Origin: Blastococcus sp. DSM 46786
GTDB taxonomy: Bacteria; Actinomycetota; Actinomycetes; Mycobacteriales; Geodermatophilaceae
Length of the DNA: 64,000 nucleotides
Direction: 5' to 3'
Assembly (NCBI RefSeq): GCF_900109665.1
Contig: NZ_FOAO01000005.1
Location: 62,001-126,000 of the forward strand
The position numbers and the translations under genes are program-made. Shown piece by piece: positions 6,937 through 15,132 of this stretch (position 1 is the stretch's first letter; every line of letters starts with the position of its first letter). Below the pieces are notes generated by a model that saw only the letters and a program-made list of their open reading frames with translations, was not told the DNA's origin and made no database searches.

Positions 6937-8349
6937 ATGACCACCACCGACAGCACCACCACGATGACCACCGGCAGTCCGGCGGGCCCTGCGGAGAGCC
7001 TCCGTGGCCTGATCGGTGGCTTTGTCCACCTGCCCGGCGACGCACCCTACGACGAGTTCCGCACCGCCTGGAACCTCGCCGTGGACCAGCGCCCGGCAGC
7101 CGTCGCGGTGCCCGCCGGCACCGACGAGGTCGTCGCCGTCGTCCGGGCCGCCGCCGCGGCCGGCCTCCGCATCGCTCCTCAGGGCACCGGGCACAACGCC
7201 GGACCGCTCGGTTCCCTGGACGACGTCGTCCTGCTGCGCACCTCCCGCATGCGCGAGGTGACCGTCGACCCAGTCCGTGGCCGCGCCCGCGTGCAGGCGG
7301 GCGCGCTCTGGGACGACGTCGTGCCCGAGGCGGGCCGGCACTGCGTGACCGTGCTGCACGGGTCCTCGCCCGACGTCGGGGTCGTCGGCTACTCCCTGGG
7401 CGGCGGGATCGGCTGGTACGCCCGTGCGCTGGGCCTGCAGACGAACAGCATCACCGCCGCCGAGGTCGTCACCGCCGACGGCACCGTTCTCCAGGTGGAC
7501 GCCGACCGCCACCCCGAGCTGTTCTGGGCCCTGCGCGGTGGCGGCGGCAACGTCGGCATCGTCACCGAGCTGGAGTTCCGCACCTATCCCTTCGACACCG
7601 CCTACGCCGGCATGCTCGTCTGGGACTGGGCGCACGCCGAGCAGGTCCTCGGGCGCTGGGCGGAGTGGGCGGTCAGGGCGCCGGACGAGGTCACCACCGC
7701 GTTCCGGATCATGCAGCTGCCGCCGCTCCCGGACATCCCCGAGCCGTTCCGCGGCCGGCAGCTGGTGATCATCGACGGCGCGGTGCTGGCCGACGACGAG
7801 CGCGCAGCCGGCCTGCTCGCCCCGCTGCGCGAGCTGGCACCGGAGCTCGACACCTTCGGCCGGGTGCCCACCGACACTCTGTCCCGGCTGCACATGGACC
7901 CGGAGGAGCCGACGCCGGAGGTCAGCTCGACGAGCATCCTCGGCTCGCTGCCGCCGGAGGGCGTCGCTGTGCTGCTCGGCGTCGCCGGTCCGGGATCGAG
8001 CTCCTCGCTGTTCATGGTGGAGCTGCGGCAGATCGGCGGAGCACTGGCCCGGCCCGCCCCCGGCGCCGGGGCCGTCCCGTGCCTCGACGGGCAGTTCGTG
8101 CTCCTGGCGGGCGCGCTGGCGCCCACTCCCGAGATGGCGGCGCAGGGTCTCGCCGAGGCCGACGCCGTGACAGCGGCTCTGTCGCCGTGGGCCAACGGCC
8201 GCCACTACCTCAACTTCGCCGAGGACGCCGTCGACGCCGCCACCGGCTACCGGCCCGAGGACTGGCGCCGGCTGCAGGCGATCCGCGCCGTCGTCGATCC
8301 CGACGGCCGGATCGTGGCCAACCACCGGGTGCGCCCGGCCGCCGGGTGA
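6937..8349 (+). CDS. FAD-binding oxidoreductase, berberine-bridge-enzyme-like
   Basis: From ATG 6937 (ribosome site GAGGAG at 6926-6931) this encodes 470 residues. The N-terminal PCMH-type FAD domain contains Q-G-T-G-H-N-A-G, whose His is the usual site of covalent flavin attachment. The second attachment position, a Cys in many family members, reads G-S-S-P-D-V-G, so only single covalent linkage is predicted. A substrate domain follows, and the BBE motif region (Y-L-N-F, then N-H-R-V) is at the C-terminus. The family oxidises alcohols, sugars or alkaloid-like compounds with O2. The N-terminus is a Thr-rich tail. The substrate is unknown, and it is probably controlled by the neighbouring regulator. 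Confidence 0.87.
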   Translation: MTTTDSTTTMTTGSPAGPAESLRGLIGGFVHLPGDAPYDEFRTAWNLAVDQRPAAVAVPAGTDEVVAVVRAAAAAGLRIAPQGTGHNAGPLGSLDDVVLLRTSRMREVTVDPVRGRARVQAGALWDDVVPEAGRHCVTVLHGSSPDVGVVGYSLGGGIGWYARALGLQTNSITAAEVVTADGTVLQVDADRHPELFWALRGGGGNVGIVTELEFRTYPFDTAYAGMLVWDWAHAEQVLGRWAEWAVRAPDEVTTAFRIMQLPPLPDIPEPFRGRQLVIIDGAVLADDERAAGLLAPLRELAPELDTFGRVPTDTLSRLHMDPEEPTPEVSSTSILGSLPPEGVAVLLGVAGPGSSSSLFMVELRQIGGALARPAPGAGAVPCLDGQFVLLAGALAPTPEMAAQGLAEADAVTAALSPWANGRHYLNFAEDAVDAATGYRPEDWRRLQAIRAVVDPDGRIVANHRVRPAAG

Positions 8350-8421
8350 GCGGAACCGCCCCACTCCGCCCGTGGCCGCAGTAGTCTCGCCGCCGCTCAC
8401 GGCCGTCGTGCGGGAGGGCGG

Positions 8422-11376
8422 ATGCGCGTCGAGGTGCTGGGCCCCTTGCGGGTCGAGCGGGACGGGGTGCCCCTCGCCCTCGGGGCGCGGCGGCAGCGCG
8501 CGTTGCTGGCCCGGCTGGTGCTCGACGCGGGGCACCCCGTCTCGGCGGCACGGCTGGTCGACGACCTGTGGGGCGAGGCGCCGCCGGAGAAGGTCACGTC
8601 CTCGCTGCAGGCCTACGTGTCCAACCTGCGCCGGGTGCTCGAGCCGGATCGCCGGCTGCGCGACACGGGCGGGCTCCTCTGCTCCCGCGATCCCGGCTAC
8701 CTGCTGGACCTCACCGGCCACGTGCTCGACCTCGCGGAGTTCTCCGCGGCGGCCGCACACTGCCGCGACCGAGCCCGTGCCGGCGACCTCGTCGCTGCCC
8801 GGGAGGCGGGGGAGCAGGCTCTCGCCCTGTGGCGCGGGCCGGTGCTGGCCGACCTGGCCGAGGACTACGAGTTCGCCCGGCAGGCCGCCGACCGGTGGGA
8901 GACCGAACGGGCCGCGGTGACCGAGGAGATGCTCGCCGTCCGGGTGGCTGCGGGAGACCATCTGGCGGCGCTGCCCGACCTGGCCGACGGCGTGCGCCGG
9001 CACCCCTTCCGGGAGCGGGGCTGGGAACTGCTGGTCCGGGCCCTGTACCGATCCGGGCGGACGGCGGAGGCGCTGGGCCGGCTGAGGGAGGCACAGCGGC
9101 TGTTCCGGGAGGAGTTGGGCGTCGAGCCGGGTGCGGCGCTGCTGGCGCTGGAGTCGGCGGTGCTGCGGCGTGACCCCCGGCTCGAGCCCCCACGGCGCGA
9201 ACCGGTGCCCGGGCCCTCGCCGCGCGAGCCCGGACCGGCCGACCCGCCCGGGCGGTCGGCGGCGCCCGTGCCGCTCGGGTCGGTCCCTCCCGAGCCGGTG
9301 GCCGAACTGGTCGGCCGGGACCGGGACGTCGTTGCCGTCGCCGACCTGCTCCGCCGCGGGCGGCTGGTGACCATCACCGGGCCGGGTGGGGTCGGGAAGA
9401 CGACGCTCGCCCTCGCCGTCGGCCGTGCGGTACGTCCCGGCTTCCCCGGCGGCGTGTTCCTCGTGCCGTTGGCGGCCCTCACCGATCCTGCCCTCGTGTT
9501 GCCCACCCTGGCGCGGACCCTGGGTGTCGAGCAGCCGACCGGCGATCCCTTCGACCTGGTGCGCGCCGCCGTCGGCGGACGCCGGGTGCTGGTGGTCCTG
9601 GACAACGTCGAGCACGTCCTGCCGGCAGCGGTGGACCTCGCCCGGGTGCTGGAGATATGCCCGTCCCTGACCGTGCTGGCCACCGGGCGCTCGCCGCTGC
9701 GGCTGCGCGGGGAGCGGGAGTACCCGCTGGCCCCGCTGGCGGCACCCGACGCCGAGCAACGCGTGACCGCCGCCGACCTCGATGGCTTCCCCGCCGCGCG
9801 GCTCTTCCTCGACCGGGTGGCGGCGCGCGTGCCCGGCTACCGGGTGGAGGACGATCCCGAGGCCGAAGCGGTCGCCGGCATCTGCCGCCGGCTCGACGGG
9901 CTGCCCCTGGCCCTGGAGCTGGCCGCCGCCTGGATGCGGGTGCTCTCGGCGGAGGAGCTGCTGGGCCGCCTGGACCGGGCGCTGCCCGTCCTGGCCGACG
10001 GTCCCCGTGACCTGCCGGAGCGGCAGCGCACCGTCCGCGACACCGTCGCCTGGAGCTACCGCCTCCTGGGCCCGGCCGAGCGCCGGCTCTTCGGCCGGCT
10101 CTCCGTCTTCCGGGGCGGCTGGACGCTCGAAGCGGCGCAGGCGGTGTGCGACGACGGGGCGGACGGCGGTGCCGCGGTCGATCTGGTCGCCGGCCACGCC
10201 GCTCTGGTCGAGCGCAGCCTGGTCACCCGGGTCACGCCTGACCAGGGAGATCCGCCCGGCCACGTCGGCGGCCGCGGCCGGTTCACGATGCTCGAGACCG
10301 TCCGCGAGTTCGGCGTCGAGGTACTGGCATCCGAAGGGGCGGACGAGGAGGTGCAGCACCGGCACGCGGCGTTCTACCGCGCGCTGGCCGACCGCGCCCG
10401 GCAGGGGCTCCTCGGTGTGGAACAGGGGGTGTGGCTGGCCCGCCTGGCCCAGGAGCACGCCAACCTGCGGGCGGCCTTCGGGTGGTTCCTCGGGCACGGC
10501 GATCCCGACTCCGTCGCCGTCGCGGCGTGGGGCATCCGCTGGTTCTGGCACATCCGCGGCTTCCAGGCAGAGGGCCGGCGGTGGATGCGCGAGGCCTTGG
10601 CCGCGGACGGCCTCTCCCCGCGGGGCCGGGCCCGCGCCCGGCTCGTCGAGGGGCAGTGCGCCTTCGGGCAGGGCGCGTGGGAAGAAGCGCTGGCGACGCT
10701 GGCGGTGGCCACGGAGGAGGTCGCCGCTGCGGACGTCGACCCCGAGATCGCCGCGGTGACCGCCGCCATCGCGGGTCACGCCGCGATCGGGGCCGGGGAC
10801 TTCCCCGCGGCGGCACGCTGGTCGGAGCGTGCCGACGCCGCCTACCGCGACCTCGACGACCCGGCCGGCGCGGGGATCGCGGCCCTGGTCCCCGTCCAGG
10901 TCGCTGCGGCCTCCGGCGCCCTCGCCGACGCCGACCTGCTGCTGGACACCGCCGAGCAGCTGCTCCGGCGGGCCGGCGGGAGCTGGGGGATCGCCGTCAC
11001 GCTCAACATCCGGGTGATGATCGGCCAGCTCGCCGGGCAGGGACCCGAACTGCTGCCGCTCCTGCACGAGAGCGTCACCCGCTCGGCGGCACTGCGGGAC
11101 AACGCCGCGTTCCTGTACGGCCTGACCAGCCTCGCCGAGGTGCTCGTCGACAAGGGCGACGGCCCGGTCGCGGCCCGCCTGTTCGGTGCGGCGGAGTCGC
11201 TGGCCGAACGCACCGGGTTGTCGATGCAGCCGCCGGCCAGCCGCGCGCTGCACGAGGGACGCGTGGCGCGGCTGCGCGCGGAGCTCGACCCGGCGGTCCT
11301 CGCGGCCGCCTGGTCGGCCGGGCGATCGCTGTCCCCCGACCAGACCTACGCCGCCGCCGTCGCCGCATCGACCTGA
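8422..11376 (+). CDS. AfsR/SARP-family transcriptional regulator with NB-ARC ATPase
   Basis: A 984-residue regulator. Residues about 1-90 form an OmpR-like winged-helix DNA-binding domain, 95-240 a bacterial transcriptional activation (BTAD) domain, and about 300-560 an NB-ARC/STAND ATPase with Walker A G-P-G-G-V-G-K-T-T near 320. The remaining 400 residues are Ala-rich TPR-like helices. A Pro/Arg-rich linker (about 252-290) joins the halves. Such proteins activate secondary-metabolite or catabolic genes after ligand-induced oligomerisation. ATG 8422 follows GGGAGGGCGG. It lies between two enzymes that share an upstream element, so it is a good candidate for their regulator. Confidence 0.88.
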   Translation: MRVEVLGPLRVERDGVPLALGARRQRALLARLVLDAGHPVSAARLVDDLWGEAPPEKVTSSLQAYVSNLRRVLEPDRRLRDTGGLLCSRDPGYLLDLTGHVLDLAEFSAAAAHCRDRARAGDLVAAREAGEQALALWRGPVLADLAEDYEFARQAADRWETERAAVTEEMLAVRVAAGDHLAALPDLADGVRRHPFRERGWELLVRALYRSGRTAEALGRLREAQRLFREELGVEPGAALLALESAVLRRDPRLEPPRREPVPGPSPREPGPADPPGRSAAPVPLGSVPPEPVAELVGRDRDVVAVADLLRRGRLVTITGPGGVGKTTLALAVGRAVRPGFPGGVFLVPLAALTDPALVLPTLARTLGVEQPTGDPFDLVRAAVGGRRVLVVLDNVEHVLPAAVDLARVLEICPSLTVLATGRSPLRLRGEREYPLAPLAAPDAEQRVTAADLDGFPAARLFLDRVAARVPGYRVEDDPEAEAVAGICRRLDGLPLALELAAAWMRVLSAEELLGRLDRALPVLADGPRDLPERQRTVRDTVAWSYRLLGPAERRLFGRLSVFRGGWTLEAAQAVCDDGADGGAAVDLVAGHAALVERSLVTRVTPDQGDPPGHVGGRGRFTMLETVREFGVEVLASEGADEEVQHRHAAFYRALADRARQGLLGVEQGVWLARLAQEHANLRAAFGWFLGHGDPDSVAVAAWGIRWFWHIRGFQAEGRRWMREALAADGLSPRGRARARLVEGQCAFGQGAWEEALATLAVATEEVAAADVDPEIAAVTAAIAGHAAIGAGDFPAAARWSERADAAYRDLDDPAGAGIAALVPVQVAAASGALADADLLLDTAEQLLRRAGGSWGIAVTLNIRVMIGQLAGQGPELLPLLHESVTRSAALRDNAAFLYGLTSLAEVLVDKGDGPVAARLFGAAESLAERTGLSMQPPASRALHEGRVARLRAELDPAVLAAAWSAGRSLSPDQTYAAAVAAST

Positions 11377-11410
11377 GCTCGGCCCGGTTGGACCGGATGC
11401 AAGACGGCAA

Positions 11411-11433
11411 CCGGTGCGGCTCAAGAACCCCGG
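11411..11433 (+). promoter_or_regulatory. Copy 2 of the shared element, upstream of the amidohydrolase
   Basis: This 23-bp sequence aligns with 6844-6867 with one gap and one substitution. It stands 57 bp upstream of ATG 11490. The pairing with copy 1 across the AfsR-type gene suggests co-regulation of the two enzymes. Confidence 0.45.
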
Positions 11434-11489
11434 ATCACCGTCCTCCCCGACGGCGGCTACCGAGCGCGCCGCGGACAGGAGGAACCGCC

Positions 11490-11549
11490 ATGAGCACCGA
11501 CACGACCACCCGGCCCGGCAGCATCACCGCGCCCCGATCCGTCGCGTGA
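11490..11549 (+). CDS. 19-codon ORF ending in UGA, in frame with the amidohydrolase
   Basis: ATG 11490 has an ideal ribosome site (AGGAGGA, 11477-11483, spacing 6). It encodes MSTDTTTRPGSITAPRSVA and stops at TGA 11547-11549. The same frame then stays open through the conserved amidohydrolase N-terminal strand and into ATG 11604. It is either a leader peptide or the true start of an amidohydrolase gene broken by a nonsense codon. Its Thr-rich start resembles that of the oxidoreductase at 6937. Confidence 0.4.
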   Translation: MSTDTTTRPGSITAPRSVA

Positions 11550-11603
11550 ACCGCGGCCCGGCCCGCCGGGCGCACCCTCGTCCGGGGCGCCCGGGTCCTC
11601 ACC

Positions 11604-13088
11604 ATGGACGGCCGGCCCGACGACGGGCAGGTCGCCGACGTGCTCGTCGAGGGAGGCCGGGTGCGGACGGTCTCCGCCGAGCCGCTGCCCGTCGACGGCG
11701 CCGCCGTCATCGAGGGCACCGGGCGGATCCTGCTGCCCGGCTTCGTCGACGGCCACCGGCACGTGTGGCAGACGGCGCTCCGCGGGCTGGCCGGCGACTG
11801 GAGCCTCTTCGAGTACCTGGTGCACGTGCGCAACGTGTACTCGCCGCGGTACACGGCCGCCGACGTGCACGCCGGCAGCTACGCCGGGTACCTGGAGGCG
11901 CTCGACGCCGGCATCACCACGGTCGTCGACTTCTCGCACGCCATGCGCGCACCCGGGCACGCCGACGCGGTGGTCGACGCGATGCAGTCGTCCGGCATCC
12001 GCGGGGTGCTCGCCTACGGGATGTCGCACGTGCCCGAGCCGGGGGAGAACCCGCTGCGCGCCCAGGTGGAGAGCACGTGGCGCCACGACGACGTCCGCCG
12101 GTTGCGCGGCGGCCCGCTGGCCTCCGACGACGGGCGGGTGCTGCTCGGGCTGGCCACCGCCGATCTCGGCGAGTTCCTGCCCCTGCAGATCGTGCGCCGG
12201 GACCTGGACCTGGGGCGGGAGCTGGGGCTGCGCCGGATCACGATCCACGCCTCGCACGGCGCCGCGACCCGGCACGCCCGGCTGGTGCGCCGGCTGCACC
12301 GTGCCGGGCTGCTGGGCACCGACCTGCTCTTCGCGCACGGCACCGGCTGGTCGACCGACGAGCTGCGCTACCTGGCCGACAGCGGCGCAGGCGTCGTCTC
12401 GACCCCGGAGTCCGAGCTGCAGATGGGCATGGGGTTGCCCGTGCTGGCCCGGGCGCAGGCGCGCGGCATCCCCGTCGGCCTGGGCGCCGACGTCGTCTCG
12501 GGCAACGGGGGCGACCTGTTCGCCCAGATGAGACTGGCCCTGCAGGCGACGCGGTTCAGCGACAACGAGCAGCTGGCCCGGTCGGGACGGGTGCCGGCCC
12601 ACCTGACCCTGCGCGCGGTGGACGTGCTCCGCGCGGCCACCGTCGACGGGGCGCGCGCGGTCGGGCTGGGGGAGGTCACCGGCAGCATCACCCCCGGCCG
12701 GGCCGCCGATCTGGTCCTGATCCGAGCGGACGGTCTGGCCACGGCCCCGGTGAACGACGCGGTGGGCACCGTCGTCCTGCAGGCCACCCCGGCGACCGTG
12801 GAGACCGTCCTGGTCGGCGGCGAGGTGGTCAAGCGCGACGGCCGCCTGGTCGGCGTGGACCGCCAGGCGGCCGTGGCGGCGGTCGAGAAGTCGCGGGACC
12901 GGCTGCTGGCTGACGTCGACCCGGCGGCCGTCGCGGCGCTCGAGCGGGCGTTCGCGGCGACGATGCCGCTGGACCGGACCGGGGCGGCGATGTCCCGGCT
13001 GGCCGGGGCCATGCTGCAGCACGAGAGCACCGCGCGCCGGCTGCTGCGCACGATGCAGGCGTCCTTCGACCGGACCCGACCCGAGTGA
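11604..13088 (+). CDS. Metal-dependent amidohydrolase (cytosine deaminase/chlorohydrolase superfamily)
   Basis: From ATG 11604 this encodes 494 residues. Metal and catalytic residues are all visible: His51 and His53 (G-H-R-H), a third His in T-I-H-A-S-H, a fourth in F-A-H-G-T-G, and Asp in G-L-G-A-D. The superfamily deaminates or dechlorinates N-heterocycles such as guanine, 8-oxoguanine and triazines. ATG 11604 has no ribosome site and falls inside the first beta strand; the strand's beginning (R-T-L-V-R-G-A-R-V-L-T) is encoded just upstream, after an in-frame TGA at 11547. The gene may therefore be a mutant, or be read from 11490 by readthrough or re-initiation. The substrate is unknown. 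Confidence 0.75.
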   Translation: MDGRPDDGQVADVLVEGGRVRTVSAEPLPVDGAAVIEGTGRILLPGFVDGHRHVWQTALRGLAGDWSLFEYLVHVRNVYSPRYTAADVHAGSYAGYLEALDAGITTVVDFSHAMRAPGHADAVVDAMQSSGIRGVLAYGMSHVPEPGENPLRAQVESTWRHDDVRRLRGGPLASDDGRVLLGLATADLGEFLPLQIVRRDLDLGRELGLRRITIHASHGAATRHARLVRRLHRAGLLGTDLLFAHGTGWSTDELRYLADSGAGVVSTPESELQMGMGLPVLARAQARGIPVGLGADVVSGNGGDLFAQMRLALQATRFSDNEQLARSGRVPAHLTLRAVDVLRAATVDGARAVGLGEVTGSITPGRAADLVLIRADGLATAPVNDAVGTVVLQATPATVETVLVGGEVVKRDGRLVGVDRQAAVAAVEKSRDRLLADVDPAAVAALERAFAATMPLDRTGAAMSRLAGAMLQHESTARRLLRTMQASFDRTRPE

Positions 13089-13095
13089 CCGAGCC

Positions 13096-13129
13096 GCCCG
13101 GTGCACCTGCCTCGCTCGGTGCACCGGGC
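13096..13129 (+). terminator. Stem-loop after the amidohydrolase
   Basis: 12-bp perfect arms 13096-13107 (GCCCGGTGCACC) and 13118-13129 with a 10-nt loop, starting 8 bp after the amidohydrolase stop. It has no T-run. Confidence 0.6.
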
Positions 13130-13213
13130 AGCGCCGTGGTGGCCGTGCTGCGTGCGCTGGGCGCCCGATCGGGGCGCGGCAGCGGTGCCTAACCCGACGA
13201 TCGGAGGAACTCC

Positions 13214-13351
13214 GTGCCGTACCGCGAGACCACCACCCCGGGGACCATCGCGGGCGGCGGAAGCATTTACGTCGTCAGCATCGACGAGGGGACGACGCGG
13301 TGCCGGCGTCGTCGGGCTGCCCTGGTCGAGCGGGACCGCGCCGAGCGCTGA
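13214..13351 (+). CDS. 45-residue hypothetical peptide
   Basis: GTG 13214 is preceded by GGAGGAAC at 13203-13210, a strong ribosome site. The peptide begins M-P-Y-R-E-T-T-T-P-G-T-I, has a short hydrophobic strand (S-I-Y-V-V-S-I), one Cys and an Arg-rich tail. The T-T-T-(R)-P-G-(S/T)-I stretch resembles the 11490 leader peptide. It ends 7 bp before the convergent DUF1003 gene. It may be a small real peptide or the 5' remnant of a lost gene. Confidence 0.35.
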   Translation: MPYRETTTPGTIAGGGSIYVVSIDEGTTRCRRRRAALVERDRAER

Positions 13352-13357
13352 GCGGGC

Positions 13358-13876
13358 TCAGGGGACCGGGTCGCGCTTCTTCTTGCTCTTCCTCTCGCGC
13401 CGCTCGGTGTCCTCGCCGTCGTCGCTGGCGAGGCGGTTGAGCTCGCCGCGGATGAAGTCGCGGGTGGCCAGCTCGCCGACGGCCACCCGCACCGCCGCCA
13501 GCTCGCGGGCGAGGTACTCGGTGTCGGCGCGGGTCGACGCCGCCCGGGCCCGGTCCTCCTCGGCTTGCACGCGGTCGCGGTCCGCCTGCCGGTTCTGCGC
13601 CAGCAGGATCAGCGGCGCGGCGTAGGCGGCCTGGGTCGAGAAGGCCAGGTTCAGCAGGATGAACGGGTAGGGGTCCCAGCGCAGTTGGACGGCGAAGATG
13701 TTGAGCGCGATCCAGACGATGACGACGATCGTCTGGACGGCGAGGAACCGCCCGGTGCCCAGGAACCGCGCGATGCCCTCGGCGAACTGGCCGACGGCGT
13801 CGGGGTTCAGGCGCAGGAAGCTGCCGAACCGGCGGGCGCCGCTGCGGGGGACGTCGAGCCGGGGGCCGTCAGCCAC
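13358..13876 (-). CDS. DUF1003 membrane protein
   Basis: From GTG 13876 this encodes 172 residues. The DUF1003 core lies at about 30-105, with two membrane segments (residues ~45-65 and ~75-100) around the motif N-I-F-A-V-Q-L-R-W-D-P-Y-P-F-I-L-L-N. The C-terminal 70 residues form a charged coiled coil ending in a Lys/Arg-rich tail. The start overlaps the MgtE-like gene stop by 8 nt, so the two are translationally coupled. Function is unknown. The pairing with an MgtE-N/CBS protein suggests a role in ion or magnesium homeostasis. Confidence 0.82.
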   Translation of the reverse strand: MADGPRLDVPRSGARRFGSFLRLNPDAVGQFAEGIARFLGTGRFLAVQTIVVIVWIALNIFAVQLRWDPYPFILLNLAFSTQAAYAAPLILLAQNRQADRDRVQAEEDRARAASTRADTEYLARELAAVRVAVGELATRDFIRGELNRLASDDGEDTERRERKSKKKRDPVP

Positions 13877-15107
13877 GGCGGGCACGCTCCCGCCAGTCGT
13901 CGGGCAGCAGGTGGTCGAGCACGTCGTCGACGCTGACCGCGCCCACCAGCCGGCCCTGCGCATCGACGACCGGCGCGGCGACGAGGTTGTAGGTCGCGAA
14001 GTAGTGGGTGACCTCGGCCAGCGGGGCCTCGGGCTTCAGCGGCTCCAGGTCGTCGAGCACGCCGCTCACCAGCGTGGACGGTGGTTCGCGCAGCAGCCGT
14101 TGGATGTGGGCCAGCCCGAGGTAGCGGCCGGTCGGTGTGGCCGAGGGGGGCCGGCAGACGTACACCTGGCTGGCCAGCGATGGGGTGATCTCCTCCTGAC
14201 GCACCCGGGCCAGGGCCTCGGCGATGGTCGCGTCGGGCGCCAGGATCACCGGCTCGCTGGTCATCATCCCGCCGGCGGTGTCCTCGGAGTACTTGAGCAG
14301 CTGGCGGACCGACTCGGCCTCGTCGGGCTCCATCAGCTCGAGCAGGCGGTTCCGGTCGACGGCGTGCAGCTCGGAGAGCAGGTCCGCGGCGTCGTCGGGG
14401 TCCATCTCCTCGAGGACGTCGGCGGCGCGGCTCTCCTCCAGGGTGCCCAGGATGGTGATCTGCTCGGTCTCGGGGAGCTCGCCCAGGACGTCGGCCAGCC
14501 GCACGTCGTCCATCGCCTCGGCCACCTCGTGCCGGCGCTTGATCGGCAGCTCCTGCAGCGCGTGCGCCATGTCGGCGGCGTTGAGCTCGCGGTAGGTGGC
14601 GATGAGCGTCTCGGCGCCCTGTCCCGTCTGCGGCAGCGCCAGGCCGGTGACCTCGTCCCACTCCAGCTGGTGGGACTGGCCGCGCCGGCCCAGCCGGCCG
14701 GGCTCCTGGACGGCGACCCGCGAGAGCAGCCAGTCGCCGGTGCGGGTCTGCTCGATGGCGGCGTCGACGACCGTCGCCGGGCGACCGGACTCGTTGACCG
14801 TCACCCGCCGGTCGAGCAGTTCGCCGAGCACGAGGGTCTCGCCGGCCCGCTGCTCGAACCGCTTGAGGTTGAGGGTGCCCGAGGCGAGCAGCACCGCACC
14901 GGGGTCCAGCGCCGTCACCCGGCCCATCGGCACGAAGATCCGGCGGCGCGCGACCACCTCCACCACGAGGCCCAGCACGCGCGGGCACGCCGTCCCGACC
15001 CGGAGGCCGACGACGACGTCGCGCACCTTGCCGACCCGGTCGCCGTTGGGGTCGAAGACGGTCAGCCCGGCGAGCCGGGAGACGTACGCCCTGGTCGCCG
15101 TGGTCAC
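13869..15107 (-). CDS. PRC-barrel / MgtE N-domain / CBS-pair protein without membrane domain
   Basis: From GTG 15107 this encodes 412 residues. A PRC-barrel-like region (about 1-75) is followed by a linker, the MgtE N-terminal superhelical domain (about 185-285, with repeats such as E-L-P-E-T-E-Q and M-D-P-D-D-A-A-D-L-L), and two CBS motifs (about 290-405). In MgtE channels these parts sense cytosolic Mg2+ and gate a membrane pore, but here the protein ends after the CBS pair and no membrane helices follow. The pore may be replaced by a partner such as the coupled DUF1003 protein; that is inference. A minus-strand TAGCCT 8 nt before the start suggests a leaderless mRNA. Confidence 0.83.
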   Translation of the reverse strand: MTTATRAYVSRLAGLTVFDPNGDRVGKVRDVVVGLRVGTACPRVLGLVVEVVARRRIFVPMGRVTALDPGAVLLASGTLNLKRFEQRAGETLVLGELLDRRVTVNESGRPATVVDAAIEQTRTGDWLLSRVAVQEPGRLGRRGQSHQLEWDEVTGLALPQTGQGAETLIATYRELNAADMAHALQELPIKRRHEVAEAMDDVRLADVLGELPETEQITILGTLEESRAADVLEEMDPDDAADLLSELHAVDRNRLLELMEPDEAESVRQLLKYSEDTAGGMMTSEPVILAPDATIAEALARVRQEEITPSLASQVYVCRPPSATPTGRYLGLAHIQRLLREPPSTLVSGVLDDLEPLKPEAPLAEVTHYFATYNLVAAPVVDAQGRLVGAVSVDDVLDHLLPDDWRERARRG

Positions 15108-15115
15108 GGTTGGAA

Positions 15116-15125
15116 AGGCTACCGT
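15116..15125. promoter_or_regulatory. Overlapping divergent -10 hexamers for the MgtE-like gene and phzF
   Basis: TAGCCT on the minus strand (15121-15116) is 8 nt before GTG 15107. TACCGT on the plus strand (15120-15125) is 7 nt before GTG 15133. The two hexamers share the TA at 15120-15121. Both predicted transcripts would be leaderless, and the promoters should exclude each other. Confidence 0.45.
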
Positions 15126-15132
15126 CGGGGCC

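Noticed and set aside
6235-11424. A 1729-residue minus-strand ORF
   Set aside because: It is antisense to azlCD, the oxidoreductase and the AfsR-type regulator, has His/Arg/Gln-rich shadow composition and no domain.
11547-11549. Selenocysteine at the in-frame UGA
   Set aside because: No selenium-insertion hairpin could be seen after it, the position is outside the active site, and the family does not use selenocysteine.
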